From NCBI GenBank assembly GCA_018333865.1, contig JAGXSE010000026.1:1-47571 (forward strand): 47,571 nt of DNA, in the 5' to 3' direction. The stretch is from Syntrophomonadaceae bacterium. GTDB lineage: Bacteria; Bacillota; PH28-bin88. The translations under genes and the position numbers were made by a program. Below the pieces are notes generated by a model. The model made no database searches and was not told the origin of the DNA. It worked only from the letters and a program-made list of their open reading frames with translations. Positions 34,859 through 43,965 of this stretch are shown here, piece after piece (position 1 is the first letter of the stretch; every line of letters starts with the position of its first letter).

Positions 34859-35524
34859 TCAGGGTGGTTCCGGGATGCGCCTGTTATTAGCGCAATATGA
34901 ATTGATTGTACACTGGATACATTCTTGTTTTTGGGGCCTACATATCTGTTGTCCATGTGCTATCAGGTTTACATGAAGTTTAAATGCTAGGTCAGGCGGA
35001 ACCTGTTTGGATAGCTCCCGTTGAGCCTGCCGGTGGTCAAGTCTCCAGGGAATTGTCCCCAGTCTTTTCAGAACACGAATGCAATGGGTATCTGCAGGAA
35101 AAACCTTTCTGTCAAGAGCATACATCATTACGCAAAGAGCAGTCTTTGTGCCCACACCAGGAAGAGATGTCAGAAATGATAGGCAATCCTCATTGGATTT
35201 TTCCCGTAGTGGATCAAGGGTAATCCTACCGAATTGATGAAATAAAAATTCAGCAACATCTCCGATGTTTTTTACCCGCATGTGCTGCAGCCCACACGAG
35301 TAGAGGAGATTGTACAGTTGGGTTTCATCCATATCAAGTAGCATATCAGGCCAGGGAACTAATTCCAGTATGCGCTCAAATACATGCTGAGCTTTTCTGA
35401 TGGGTGTCTTGCGTGTCAGCATTACGTAGAACAGGCACTCAACTGGATCTTCAGGATTGCCGTGTCTCGGGTTATGATATTTTCTTTCCAGCTGGTCGCT
35501 TATCAGATTCCATAAAGCCTCCAT
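34859..35524 (-). CDS. Endonuclease III-like HhH-GPD DNA glycosylase with Fe-S cluster
   Basis: About 221 residues from the second ATG (35524), preceded by GGCGGAG; the ATG at 35539 is an alternative. The helix-hairpin-helix is LTSLPGVGTKTALCVM, carrying the Schiff-base lysine position of Nth, and the catalytic aspartate is in PADTHCIRVLKRLG. The C-terminus has C-x6-C-x2-C-x5-C (from QQICRPQKQEC to SYC), the Nth [4Fe-4S] pattern. It should remove damaged or mismatched bases and nick DNA. It is convergent with the 5mC methyltransferase, so repair of T:G mismatches from deaminated 5mC is a good hypothesis, as for MIG-type enzymes. It could instead be a defence nuclease. Generic nth is the other reading. 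Confidence 0.85.
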   Translation of the reverse strand: MEALWNLISDQLERKYHNPRHGNPEDPVECLFYVMLTRKTPIRKAQHVFERILELVPWPDMLLDMDETQLYNLLYSCGLQHMRVKNIGDVAEFLFHQFGRITLDPLREKSNEDCLSFLTSLPGVGTKTALCVMMYALDRKVFPADTHCIRVLKRLGTIPWRLDHRQAQRELSKQVPPDLAFKLHVNLIAHGQQICRPQKQECIQCTINSYCANNRRIPEPP

Positions 35525-35552
35525 TTTTTCTCCGCCCATTCTACGTCCCTAG

Positions 35553-35580
35553 ATTTTATCTGCAAACTCTTTAACAGCAA
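35553..35580 (-). promoter_or_regulatory. Candidate promoter for the glycosylase gene
   Basis: On the minus strand TTGCTG (35580-35575) and TAAAAT (35558-35553) are 16 nt apart, 30-50 nt before the ATG at 35524. The short distance favours the second ATG as start. The operon to the right must start within the same 140-nt gap, but I see no clear plus-strand promoter. Confidence 0.45.
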
Positions 35581-35678
35581 GGGTCATCTTTTGGATATTT
35601 TCATTGTACCACCCATTTTTAAAAAACCAATATTTCAGGAAACCTTAATTCCAGATCATTATTGGTAAGGGGCAGATT

Positions 35679-38600
35679 ATGGAAGGAAAAAAGGGCATTC
35701 TTGCAGAATATAGCCACAATTTCAAACAAGATTTACGGAGAAAAAAAGATATGAGCAGTAAAGAAAACTTCCGGGAAATAGCTGAAATTTGGCTGGAGAA
35801 ACTGGAATCATGCCAGTTTGCAGGAGAGATATATATAGATGAGGACCAGATGAGGCAGATTGCTGGTGAAATGATTCGAAAATATGATTCTGGCCAGATT
35901 ACTGCTGATCAGTACGCAACAATACTTGTTATCACTGCTGTGAACTGTGCCTATCATTACTATGATGACGAAGGTTTCTGGCCTCACTTTGCAAGACTGG
36001 TTCGAAAGGACCTTTCGGATTTTCAAATGGAGACGTTTGGCCGCACTATTGAAGTAAAGCTGGATACTCTTGGGTTACTTAGAACAAGGAGAACAGGTCC
36101 TTTCCGTTATGTTGGAGCCCTCCTCGAGCAGTGTGGTGTGTCAAGGAGGTACATAGCCCCATTTGCTCGTATCTTGCGTGAATTAAGTTGTGGCCGCCAG
36201 AGCTGGGATTCTGTTGTGGCTATAAGTTATAGAGAATTCCAGAGGATTATCTCTGAGTTGAACTGTTCAAAATATCTCAAGAGCTTCCTCATGGATGCTG
36301 AGGGATGGAAATTCACTATTCAGGTATGTCAGTTGCTCCAGTACTACGAACTGGGGATAATGACGCTGACAAACCTCACGGAGATACCTGGATTTCAACC
36401 ACATTTCTGGCAGGAATTAATCAGTCACCTGGCTCTACGGGCGAGGACTGAGAGAAAAAAACAAAGTCTGGTATTCAGGCCAAGAATATGCTTTTTTCCA
36501 GAAAAAGGTCGTATTGGTCTGGCCTTTCCCTCATCGCAATATCTGCACGGAATGACTCAACCATCAATAGCCCTACCCTGGGATTTTCCCGTGACCCTGT
36601 TCGATAGAAATGAAAGTTTGTGGTCATTGAAGTATTCCGGGACCATTAAAAATCCTGACGGTACAGCACAAAACTGGGAGATTGATGGCTGGGTTCCAGA
36701 CGGGAGGCCAGTTGTATTTGACATCCGCCACGGACTAATCAGTCGCGGGGCAGTGGTTTCCCCTGGCGAATATTTCCTTCTGGTTCCCCGTGGCTATACC
36801 CATGGCTGTAGTACCAGAAAGAATTTTGGGTCCGTAATGCTCCCTGGAGATTGGAATTATCACGCTTTTCAGGTCCAAATAAATGTGGGTGATTTTGTTG
36901 CCGGGTACAATACAGAAACGGAGCGTTCACCGGAAATCACTCTTGAGTGGTCAGTCCCCGAGAAAAAACAATTCGTGATGACGACACCCGGCCTTGAGGT
37001 CTTCTCTGGTTCCATGCCGGAAATGACTATCTCTGATTTTTCACTGGTTGAGAGCAATATCGTTGGACTATTCTTTGAAACCAATTTCGGTACTGGGTGG
37101 ATCAGGAACAAGGAGGGACTGCAGGACTTCAGGCAGGAATGCAATAAAAGAGTGCCTGTTGTCGGGCGCATCTGGCTTTCCTACCTTAGTAGAAGTATGA
37201 ACTCCGATAGTTTACAGGCATCTTCCCAAGTAGAATTCTGTCTTCTGCCAGAGCTTGGACTGAAGTTTGAAAACAGGCTTTATGGATTTGATGAGGAAGC
37301 AGTTATTTCCGGGAACTTCTCCTGTTGCAAGGTTATATTTGAAGGCTGCAAATATAACCCTGACGATAGGTGTTGGATAGTCCCTTCAAACCTGGATGAG
37401 GTATCAGGAAACGTGACCTGTGGTGAAGTCTCGGTATCAATAAAATCAAGGCTTTTCAGAGCCCGAATGTTTGGTACCGACGGCAGATCTCTCAGATATC
37501 TTATGGGAACCGATCTGGTAAGTTTAGAAGGCATAATACTTTCAGGGTACCCCGAAGGAGAGGCAGTTCTTTTCCTGGATGGAGAGAGCGAGAGGAGGTT
37601 AGCTGTTAAATACGATACCTGGGGTCGGTCAGAAATAAACCCTGTACAGATAATGGAGTTCTTGCGGCATTCCCCTAACCAGATTAGCGAGGTTCTTGTC
37701 AGCTGTATGGGCAGTAGAGTGACTACAGGGACAGTGATTGTTGATCTCGAGAACTTGAAGAGAAGGATTTTCCTGGGTGAAAAGTACTCAATATCGGTAT
37801 GTTCGGCAATGAATCTCAAGAAGCTCATTCATGTCTGTGAGCGTCTCTGTATTGGGGAACGAGCCACGATAAACTTGAACAATTTGCCTGGAATAACCAC
37901 CGAGTTCAATTACTGGGTTAACAGTATTTTTGCATGTGCCAGCCTTATTGATAATACAGACATACGGGTCGAAGGTCGACCGGTTGACTGGAAATCCCAA
38001 CTTCTGGATAATAAGCTCCGGCAGATTCTGGAAGCCTATGCAAGCAGGAATGAAAATGACCAGATAGCGAACTTTGCCGTCTCAGATATAGATATAATAC
38101 CATCGGTTGCTCGGTGGCAACGGGCCGTGAGGGAGGCGATAGGACACTTCACACCCTCAGAATTAATATCTTCCCTTCAGGAATGGGCAGTTGACGTGAA
38201 AGAGAATCGGCTTCCGACAAGGAGCCAGATATCAAAAAGAACCGGTGGGACAAACCTAACAAGGGGATGGGTAAATTATTACCATGCTGGCAGGTATGAG
38301 GACACACTGCAAATCCTTGCCAGTATGGAAAGAGAATCACCGATTATGCGGGATACAGGTAATTTTCTTCTAGCCTTACTTTTTCTGAGGCAGGCCCGCA
38401 TCCGTTCTGCATTCGAGTTATTAGAGGACAAGAAATCGCCAGGAATCTTTCCCCAAGAGTATTACCTTCTAAGATATATTATCTCAGTGTTTCTAGACCA
38501 CAGCCCTCCCCCTCTGGACATCAAGGAATTCACCCCCAGTCTACCCTTGCGACCTGAAGACAGAGTTTTACTTGACATCGCACTGGAGGTACAGGGCAAT

Positions 38601-38801
38601 TCTGGAAGAGCAGGCCGTTATGGTATTGATACTGATGACTGGCTTGTGCTGTTGTTTATCCTGCATATATCTCAAGACAGAAAAGATAGGGAGATCGTTC
38701 TTGGCAGAATTCATAGTATCAGAAAGAGTATCCCCTCCTCCCCAGAATTATCAGTAGTTGAAAAAATAAAGAAACTTGCAGGAGGAAGTTACAGTGCATG
38801 A
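35679..38801 (+). CDS. Large protein of unknown function, first gene of the defence operon
   Basis: 1040 residues that I do not recognise. ATG 35679 has AAGGGG 6 nt upstream; ATG 35751 with GGAG is an alternative. Three zones can be seen. Residues ~25-270 are helical, with YHYYDDEGFWPHFARLV and a hydrophobic pattern that may bind DNA or protein. Residues ~270-740 are rich in beta strands (for example EIDGWVPDGRPVVFDI, EYFLLVPRGYTHGC). Residues ~790-1035 are helical, with a TPR-like stretch (GWVNYYHAGRYEDTLQILAS). No nuclease, ATPase or membrane motif is evident. It overlaps the next gene by 8 nt. It fills the place where class 2 DISARM has drmE, but I cannot show homology. Confidence 0.8.
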   Translation: MEGKKGILAEYSHNFKQDLRRKKDMSSKENFREIAEIWLEKLESCQFAGEIYIDEDQMRQIAGEMIRKYDSGQITADQYATILVITAVNCAYHYYDDEGFWPHFARLVRKDLSDFQMETFGRTIEVKLDTLGLLRTRRTGPFRYVGALLEQCGVSRRYIAPFARILRELSCGRQSWDSVVAISYREFQRIISELNCSKYLKSFLMDAEGWKFTIQVCQLLQYYELGIMTLTNLTEIPGFQPHFWQELISHLALRARTERKKQSLVFRPRICFFPEKGRIGLAFPSSQYLHGMTQPSIALPWDFPVTLFDRNESLWSLKYSGTIKNPDGTAQNWEIDGWVPDGRPVVFDIRHGLISRGAVVSPGEYFLLVPRGYTHGCSTRKNFGSVMLPGDWNYHAFQVQINVGDFVAGYNTETERSPEITLEWSVPEKKQFVMTTPGLEVFSGSMPEMTISDFSLVESNIVGLFFETNFGTGWIRNKEGLQDFRQECNKRVPVVGRIWLSYLSRSMNSDSLQASSQVEFCLLPELGLKFENRLYGFDEEAVISGNFSCCKVIFEGCKYNPDDRCWIVPSNLDEVSGNVTCGEVSVSIKSRLFRARMFGTDGRSLRYLMGTDLVSLEGIILSGYPEGEAVLFLDGESERRLAVKYDTWGRSEINPVQIMEFLRHSPNQISEVLVSCMGSRVTTGTVIVDLENLKRRIFLGEKYSISVCSAMNLKKLIHVCERLCIGERATINLNNLPGITTEFNYWVNSIFACASLIDNTDIRVEGRPVDWKSQLLDNKLRQILEAYASRNENDQIANFAVSDIDIIPSVARWQRAVREAIGHFTPSELISSLQEWAVDVKENRLPTRSQISKRTGGTNLTRGWVNYYHAGRYEDTLQILASMERESPIMRDTGNFLLALLFLRQARIRSAFELLEDKKSPGIFPQEYYLLRYIISVFLDHSPPPLDIKEFTPSLPLRPEDRVLLDIALEVQGNSGRAGRYGIDTDDWLVLLFILHISQDRKDREIVLGRIHSIRKSIPSSPELSVVEKIKKLAGGSYSA

Positions 38802-40128
38802 TGTCATCAGAGAAGTTGAGGTTCTGTCCGAAAAATACCGGAATAACAATAAGCTGAGCCGGGTGGATGCATTGAAGGTTGAGGAATCGCTGGGCCTTCT
38901 CTTTATGGCTCCTGAAACCTTTGAGGTTGCATGTTATCTGATGCTGAAGCTGCCTTCAGATTGTGCATGCAGGGCACTCATCTCTTCACTGCAAGGTGGT
39001 GATACGGAAAGGCAGAATAAGATTGATAGCATTGTCAAACACAAGGGGTTTAACAGTTTTTCAGGTCGTTGCCGACAGCTGGAATTGCTTAAACTCATGA
39101 TAGCAGATTCGAAAAGGAGTGCATTTTTCCTTCTAACTCATCTTGCTGAACAGCTTACAATGGCAGGAAGAAAGAAGCCAGGTTCCCGGATTGTTGCCAT
39201 GTTTCGTGAAAGAATGATGGACAACCTTGAGCTATTACAAATCCCGCTAGAAAAGCTGAGCGTAAGTCCCAGGCAAATCAGTAATATCTCCGCCCTTGTG
39301 CTTTTGGGCCTTGTTGATATGCACAGGCAGGATCCTGGAAGTGATGGCAAAAAAATAAAGTTCCTTGAGTGGTTAGCAGGTTCCGGTAGCCAGCCTACCC
39401 TTTCGGATACATTTGTTTGCGAAGTTGAAAAGGATACAGCAAGCTGGGCTGAGGATATTCAGCGGGAATGTGTTCGACTTGGCCTGATCAGGATCGTGAC
39501 TTTTCGGACTGAGAGCGAAACTCAAACTCCTAAAAAAGAGACAGCGAAGTCTGAGATTGCTCATGTAACAGATTTCGATGGGGTTCCGAAGATTGAACAG
39601 GGCAAAGGTACCACAATCTGGGACAGAAGCTCGGGTCCCGTCAGACAGCTTGAGGCGGTAGCTGAATATCTTATCAGTCTTGAGGAATATCTTGCCAGCC
39701 TGAAAAAGGAGTTGCACAGTATTCAGGCTAATCTGGACTCTGAAAAGAAACAGAGGCTTGAGAGTCAGATGCTTGTTGCCAGACTGAAGGAGGATAACCG
39801 CAGTCTTGCTTTACAAAACAAGGAAATGAGCACAGGGCTGGAAGCGGCTGAAAAAACAGTTCTCCATCTGGAGAGGGAAGCCGAAAATCGGAGCAAGGCA
39901 CACCGGGAGGAAATAGATCTCCTTCTCAGCCAGATGGACAAGGAAACCGATTATAACATGAAGGAATTTAAGAATATGCTGGCTCAATCCCTCAGATTAC
40001 AATATATGAACTTTCTTGAAGTGGAAGACACGCCCATGACTGCCGATCTTGGCGAACATCTGCGATACTCTATCAGGAAGGTATTCAAGCTGCTGGAGGC
40101 CAGGGGCATTTCAGTGGAGGAAGGATGA
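38794..40128 (+). CDS. Helical protein with coiled coil, possible Hsp70 partner
   Basis: About 444 residues from GTG 38794, chosen for GGAGG at 38781-38785; it overlaps the previous gene by 8 nt. Residues 1-200 are almost all helical and HEAT-like in look. A polar linker follows. Residues ~285-390 form a strong coiled coil with heptads (QLEAVAEYLISLEEYLASL onward, many E/K/L). The last ~50 residues form a small helical end with HLRYSIRKVFKLLEARGISV. The layout of coiled coil plus small C-terminal domain, directly before an Hsp70 gene, resembles GrpE-type exchange factors in outline only. A scaffold role is as likely. Not recognised as a named family. Confidence 0.78.
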   Translation: MHDVIREVEVLSEKYRNNNKLSRVDALKVEESLGLLFMAPETFEVACYLMLKLPSDCACRALISSLQGGDTERQNKIDSIVKHKGFNSFSGRCRQLELLKLMIADSKRSAFFLLTHLAEQLTMAGRKKPGSRIVAMFRERMMDNLELLQIPLEKLSVSPRQISNISALVLLGLVDMHRQDPGSDGKKIKFLEWLAGSGSQPTLSDTFVCEVEKDTASWAEDIQRECVRLGLIRIVTFRTESETQTPKKETAKSEIAHVTDFDGVPKIEQGKGTTIWDRSSGPVRQLEAVAEYLISLEEYLASLKKELHSIQANLDSEKKQRLESQMLVARLKEDNRSLALQNKEMSTGLEAAEKTVLHLEREAENRSKAHREEIDLLLSQMDKETDYNMKEFKNMLAQSLRLQYMNFLEVEDTPMTADLGEHLRYSIRKVFKLLEARGISVEEG

Positions 40129-40136
40129 TCTGAATT

Positions 40137-41567
40137 ATGAATTTTGGGATTGATTTCGGTACAACGAACAGTGCCTGTATGGCCATTCAGGAAAGAAGAA
40201 GATCTGTCAAGTATACTGATGGATATGGAAACCCTTTCCCCTCACTGGTTATCGTGGACCGGGTGACGGGTAAGGTGCATCGTGGCAGGGAAGCCTGGAA
40301 AAACCGGGAAGAGCTCAGCGATTCCTGTGAGGTAATTCCCTCTGTAAAAACATACCTTGGTACGAATAAGACATGGAAGATAAAAGGGAAAGAGTGGACA
40401 CCAGAGATGGTTGCAGCAGAAGTCTTCCGGGGTCTTAAGGAGCAGGTAAGCAAAAAGGGGGCCGTAGACCGGTTAGAGGAGGCTGTGGTGGCGGTACCGG
40501 TAGGCTTTCCCACAGGAAAGAGAGTGGCACTGAGGCGGGCTGCACAGATCGCAGGGATATCAATTCAGAGTTTTGTCAGCGAGCCCACAGCTGCATTGTT
40601 TTGCCATTATGGCGAGATAGGGATGTACCCCACGATAGGTGTACTGGACTGGGGCGGAGGCACTCTTGATATAGCGATTATTGAGAACAGAAAAGGACGG
40701 ATAAGAGAGCTTTCCACCAGCGGCCTCAATCTTGGCGGGGACAATATTGACAGAAAGCTTGCTGAGTGGGCTCACGATAGAGTGGTCAAGGAAAAGGGAG
40801 GCGGTATCTCGTTTGCGCAGATGCCTTCAGGTGCGCGCGACAGATTGATCGCCAGCTGTGAGCAGGCAAAAAAGGATCTTACTAATGACGATCAGACCGA
40901 AATCAGGATCTGGCGGTATGGAGATTTTGGAGAGATTAACATTGTAATTGATATCGAAATGTTTTCCAGCCTTATAGCTCCTGATATTGCACAGGTAATC
41001 AGCTGTTTTGAAGAGAGTGTTTCCCGGGCCAGGTTAAGTTTTGAAGAGCTGGGATGTATCCTTATGGTCGGGGGAAGTGTAAATCTGCGACCATTCAGCA
41101 ATGCTGTGGCCAGTAGATGGAAGGGGAAGGTCTTTTATCCGGGAGATTCTGACTGGAGCGTTGCAAGGGGCGCAGCTAATCTTAGCCTACAGCCAGGAAA
41201 CTATGTACTGGCACAGGATGTTAGTGTCCGGATGTCTGATGGTAGCCTTTTCCCACTTGTCAGTCAGGGGGATCATGTTACTTTTGGTAACACCACAACA
41301 TACACCTTTGCTCTTGTCGAGGATTCTTCAACCGCAAATTTTGTTATCTGCGATGAGAATGGCAGGAATATTGGCTACCTGAATGTCCCATCCTTCGGTT
41401 TCTTTCGAGAAAAGATTCCGCTGATTGTTGCAATAGATAATAACATGATATTTCAGGTGACTGCAAGAAGTCAGGAAAGAGCCGAGATTACAAGACAGGG
41501 GTGGCGTTTTGCTGGTCTTCGATTGGATTACCAGCTCCCGGTAGTCGATCTTGAGGTGACTGAGTGA
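40137..41567 (+). CDS. Hsp70-like ATPase, short form without lid
   Basis: 476 residues. The actin/Hsp70 ATPase is complete: NFGIDFGTTNSACMA (phosphate 1, residues 2-16), VVAVPVGFPTGKRVALRRA, QSFVSEPTAALFCHY (connect 1), GVLDWGGGTLDIAII (phosphate 2, ~residue 171) and CILMVGGSVNLRPF (adenosine, ~311). After ~residue 360 there is a beta-rich domain like the substrate-binding beta-subdomain (FTYTFALVED-type strands), but no helical lid and no EEVD-like tail. DnaK is ~640 residues. It is sandwiched by coiled-coil and SF1 helicase genes, unlike dnaK with grpE/dnaJ, so it is probably a specialised chaperone-type switch of the defence complex. Confidence 0.88.
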   Translation: MNFGIDFGTTNSACMAIQERRRSVKYTDGYGNPFPSLVIVDRVTGKVHRGREAWKNREELSDSCEVIPSVKTYLGTNKTWKIKGKEWTPEMVAAEVFRGLKEQVSKKGAVDRLEEAVVAVPVGFPTGKRVALRRAAQIAGISIQSFVSEPTAALFCHYGEIGMYPTIGVLDWGGGTLDIAIIENRKGRIRELSTSGLNLGGDNIDRKLAEWAHDRVVKEKGGGISFAQMPSGARDRLIASCEQAKKDLTNDDQTEIRIWRYGDFGEINIVIDIEMFSSLIAPDIAQVISCFEESVSRARLSFEELGCILMVGGSVNLRPFSNAVASRWKGKVFYPGDSDWSVARGAANLSLQPGNYVLAQDVSVRMSDGSLFPLVSQGDHVTFGNTTTYTFALVEDSSTANFVICDENGRNIGYLNVPSFGFFREKIPLIVAIDNNMIFQVTARSQERAEITRQGWRFAGLRLDYQLPVVDLEVTE

Positions 41568-43960
41568 TGCAAGGACCGTCAAATATAGAATGTTCAAGTA
41601 ATGTATATATACTGAAGGGAGATTTTTATAGAGACAGGGAATTTCAGGCAAGGGTTAGAGGGCGAAAAAATCTCCATACCATGCTCAGGATTCTAGCGGG
41701 TCTGTCATGGGTACCTGGAGAGGTCTCCGTTGACGAGTATGTTGACAGATACCTGACACAGAGCCAGAAAGATGAATGGGAAAAAGGGAAGCCATGCGCC
41801 TTGGTTGAAAATCGTGATGAACTTGTTTGGGGCCTGGTAAGGCGTGATAATGGACAGTTTGTTGAGTGCCGGTGCTACAGAACCCAGTGCTCACTCTTCA
41901 GAAGTTGTCGGCCTGATTACCCGGCTGACAGTCCCGAAATCCTTCCACCCGAAAGACTACCTTCCTGTGACCATGGCGAACCGAATGAAGAGCAAACATT
42001 GCCAATAGTAGATCTGGATTTGATTTCAAGATACGAGGACAAGTTGTCTGATGGCCTGTCAGGGGACGCAATAATTATAGACTTTGAAGACGAACCTGAA
42101 ATCATTCCACCCATTTTCGAGTGGAAGTTGCCCTCATCAGACCCATCACCGGCAGTTGATAGACAGGAAGTTATTATTAGAAGCCTTCCCCATGAATACA
42201 TGCTGGTACAGGCTGGACCAGGAACCGGCAAAACCCATTCGCTTCTAAGGAAGCTTGAATACATGGTTGATGAGAATAGAATGGTTGAGGCCGATTCAGT
42301 GTTGCTTCTCTGTTTCACCAGAGCTGCTGTCAGTGAAATAAAGGACAGATTTAAGGCTGGTGTTGATTCTGGCAAGTACTCCGATGATCTGTCCCGGTTA
42401 GAGATCAGAACTTTTGATTCATTTGCCACCAGGGTGCTGATTGCCCGTAATATTGATCTGACAGGAAAGGATTATAATAGCCGTATTGAAATGGCTATAC
42501 AGGAGATACAGGCCGACCCTGAAATAATTGGTGAAATGAGACATTTAATAGTTGATGAGATCCAGGATCTGGTTGGAATCCGGGCTCGACTGGTGCAGGC
42601 AATCCTGTCATGCAAGCCTCCAGACTGCGGCTTCACTCTTCTGGGAGATTCCCTTCAAGGAATCTATGATTATCAGATTAAGGACTGTCCCGGTGAACCT
42701 GGGGCGACAGATCTGCTTGAATGGATAATGAGTAATTTCCCAGATCGGCTAGGGGTGGTAACACTTGATCGGAATTTTCGCCAGAATGGTGAACTGGCGT
42801 CCTTCATGGCAAAGTCACGAATGTTGCTGGAGGGGGGGACAGAAAGGGCAGTCCGCACGTTTATCCGTAGTGTGGAGGAGCTAAAGTGCTGCGGTAAGGA
42901 TTATAACTTTCCGCTGCCCCTTGAAAATCACAAAAAAATTGGTATACTGTGCCGAACCAATGGTGAGGCACTAAAAATATCCAACTATTTCAGGCAACGA
43001 GGAGTTGACCATGTGCTGAGGAGGCACCAGGATTCTCCTGAATTGCCACCGTGGATAGCCGAAGTGTTATCGGCAGGAGAGGTACATCTGACCAGGGAAC
43101 AGTTCATCAACATTGTGACCAGTCTTGACCTGCGACACCCCATGGATAACGAAAAACTTTATAGTGTCCTGCATTCAGTAGGAGATCAGAACACGCCCCG
43201 GGTTCTTAATCTTAACGGCTTGAAAAGAGCACTGGCTCTTGGTGCGCGCCTTCCGGATGAGTTATACGAGGAAAGGCGGTGCCATATATTTTTGAGTACC
43301 ATTCACCAGTCCAAGGGACGAGAGTTTGAAGAGGTTTTTCTTCTCTCTCCACGGCTGAATGAGAAGGATCAAATCATGGAGGAAGCCAAGGTGCTTTATG
43401 TTGCAGTTACGAGGGCGAGACAATCTCTGGAAATAATAAAAAGATCATTCAGCAGGGAATGGCTGACGAAGTCAGAAACAGTGGATCGCTGGTTGGAAGT
43501 AGCCAATAAGAGGGGTGGCGGTAAGACCCTGGTTAGCCTTGAGGTGGGGAGGGAGCAGGATGTTGATAATCAGGGTTTTGTGGATGGACTTTTGGTCAGT
43601 AACCCGGAGGAAAACCAGATTTATCTCAGAATGCATGTTGTACCAGGAGACAGGGTGGAAATTAGAATGGGGGAAGAAATGGATTTTTATGGAATCTATC
43701 ACAAAAGAAGACTTATTGGTAGGATGTCCATGAAATTCCATCTTGAGGTAGGGGAAATCATGAAAGAGGTTTATGGGTCTTCCTCACACAGACCAATGGC
43801 ATTTGAAGAGATATATATTGATCAGGTGCATTCTGTAGTAAAAAAGCCGGAGACGCTCAGGAAGACTGTACCTGAACCTTACTTTACCAGCGGGGTGTGG
43901 CATGGGGTAAGCCTTTCCGGCCTTGCCAAGGTGTTCTGGCCATGGGATTGTAGGAGGTGA
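41567..43960 (+). CDS. UvrD/PcrA-like SF1 helicase with unique N-terminal domain
   Basis: About 797 residues from ATG 41567 (GTG 41564 also possible), coupled to the Hsp70 stop by TGATG with GAGGTGA upstream. SF1 motifs in order: I QAGPGTGKTHSLL (~217), Ia LLCFTRAAVSEIKD, II IVDEIQDL (~329), III LLGDSLQGIYDY (~360), IV LDRNFRQNGE (~402), V STIHQSKGREFEEVF (~577), VI VLYVAVTRARQSLE (~611). The N-terminal ~200 residues are not helicase and contain a cysteine-rich CRCYRTQCSLFRSC. No RecB-type nuclease is seen at the C-terminus, though ~170 residues follow motif VI. It likely moves along ssDNA with 3'-5' polarity, as does the family. Confidence 0.87.
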   Translation: MQGPSNIECSSNVYILKGDFYRDREFQARVRGRKNLHTMLRILAGLSWVPGEVSVDEYVDRYLTQSQKDEWEKGKPCALVENRDELVWGLVRRDNGQFVECRCYRTQCSLFRSCRPDYPADSPEILPPERLPSCDHGEPNEEQTLPIVDLDLISRYEDKLSDGLSGDAIIIDFEDEPEIIPPIFEWKLPSSDPSPAVDRQEVIIRSLPHEYMLVQAGPGTGKTHSLLRKLEYMVDENRMVEADSVLLLCFTRAAVSEIKDRFKAGVDSGKYSDDLSRLEIRTFDSFATRVLIARNIDLTGKDYNSRIEMAIQEIQADPEIIGEMRHLIVDEIQDLVGIRARLVQAILSCKPPDCGFTLLGDSLQGIYDYQIKDCPGEPGATDLLEWIMSNFPDRLGVVTLDRNFRQNGELASFMAKSRMLLEGGTERAVRTFIRSVEELKCCGKDYNFPLPLENHKKIGILCRTNGEALKISNYFRQRGVDHVLRRHQDSPELPPWIAEVLSAGEVHLTREQFINIVTSLDLRHPMDNEKLYSVLHSVGDQNTPRVLNLNGLKRALALGARLPDELYEERRCHIFLSTIHQSKGREFEEVFLLSPRLNEKDQIMEEAKVLYVAVTRARQSLEIIKRSFSREWLTKSETVDRWLEVANKRGGGKTLVSLEVGREQDVDNQGFVDGLLVSNPEENQIYLRMHVVPGDRVEIRMGEEMDFYGIYHKRRLIGRMSMKFHLEVGEIMKEVYGSSSHRPMAFEEIYIDQVHSVVKKPETLRKTVPEPYFTSGVWHGVSLSGLAKVFWPWDCRR

Positions 43961-43965
43961 GAGTA

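Noticed and set aside
37280-37828. 182-codon antisense ORF inside the 1040-aa gene
   Set aside because: No ribosome binding site or family pattern, and it is fully contained in a continuous 1040-codon frame that overlaps its operon partner.
40137-41567. Housekeeping DnaK
   Set aside because: It is 160 residues too short, lacks the lid, and is not next to grpE, dnaJ or hrcA.
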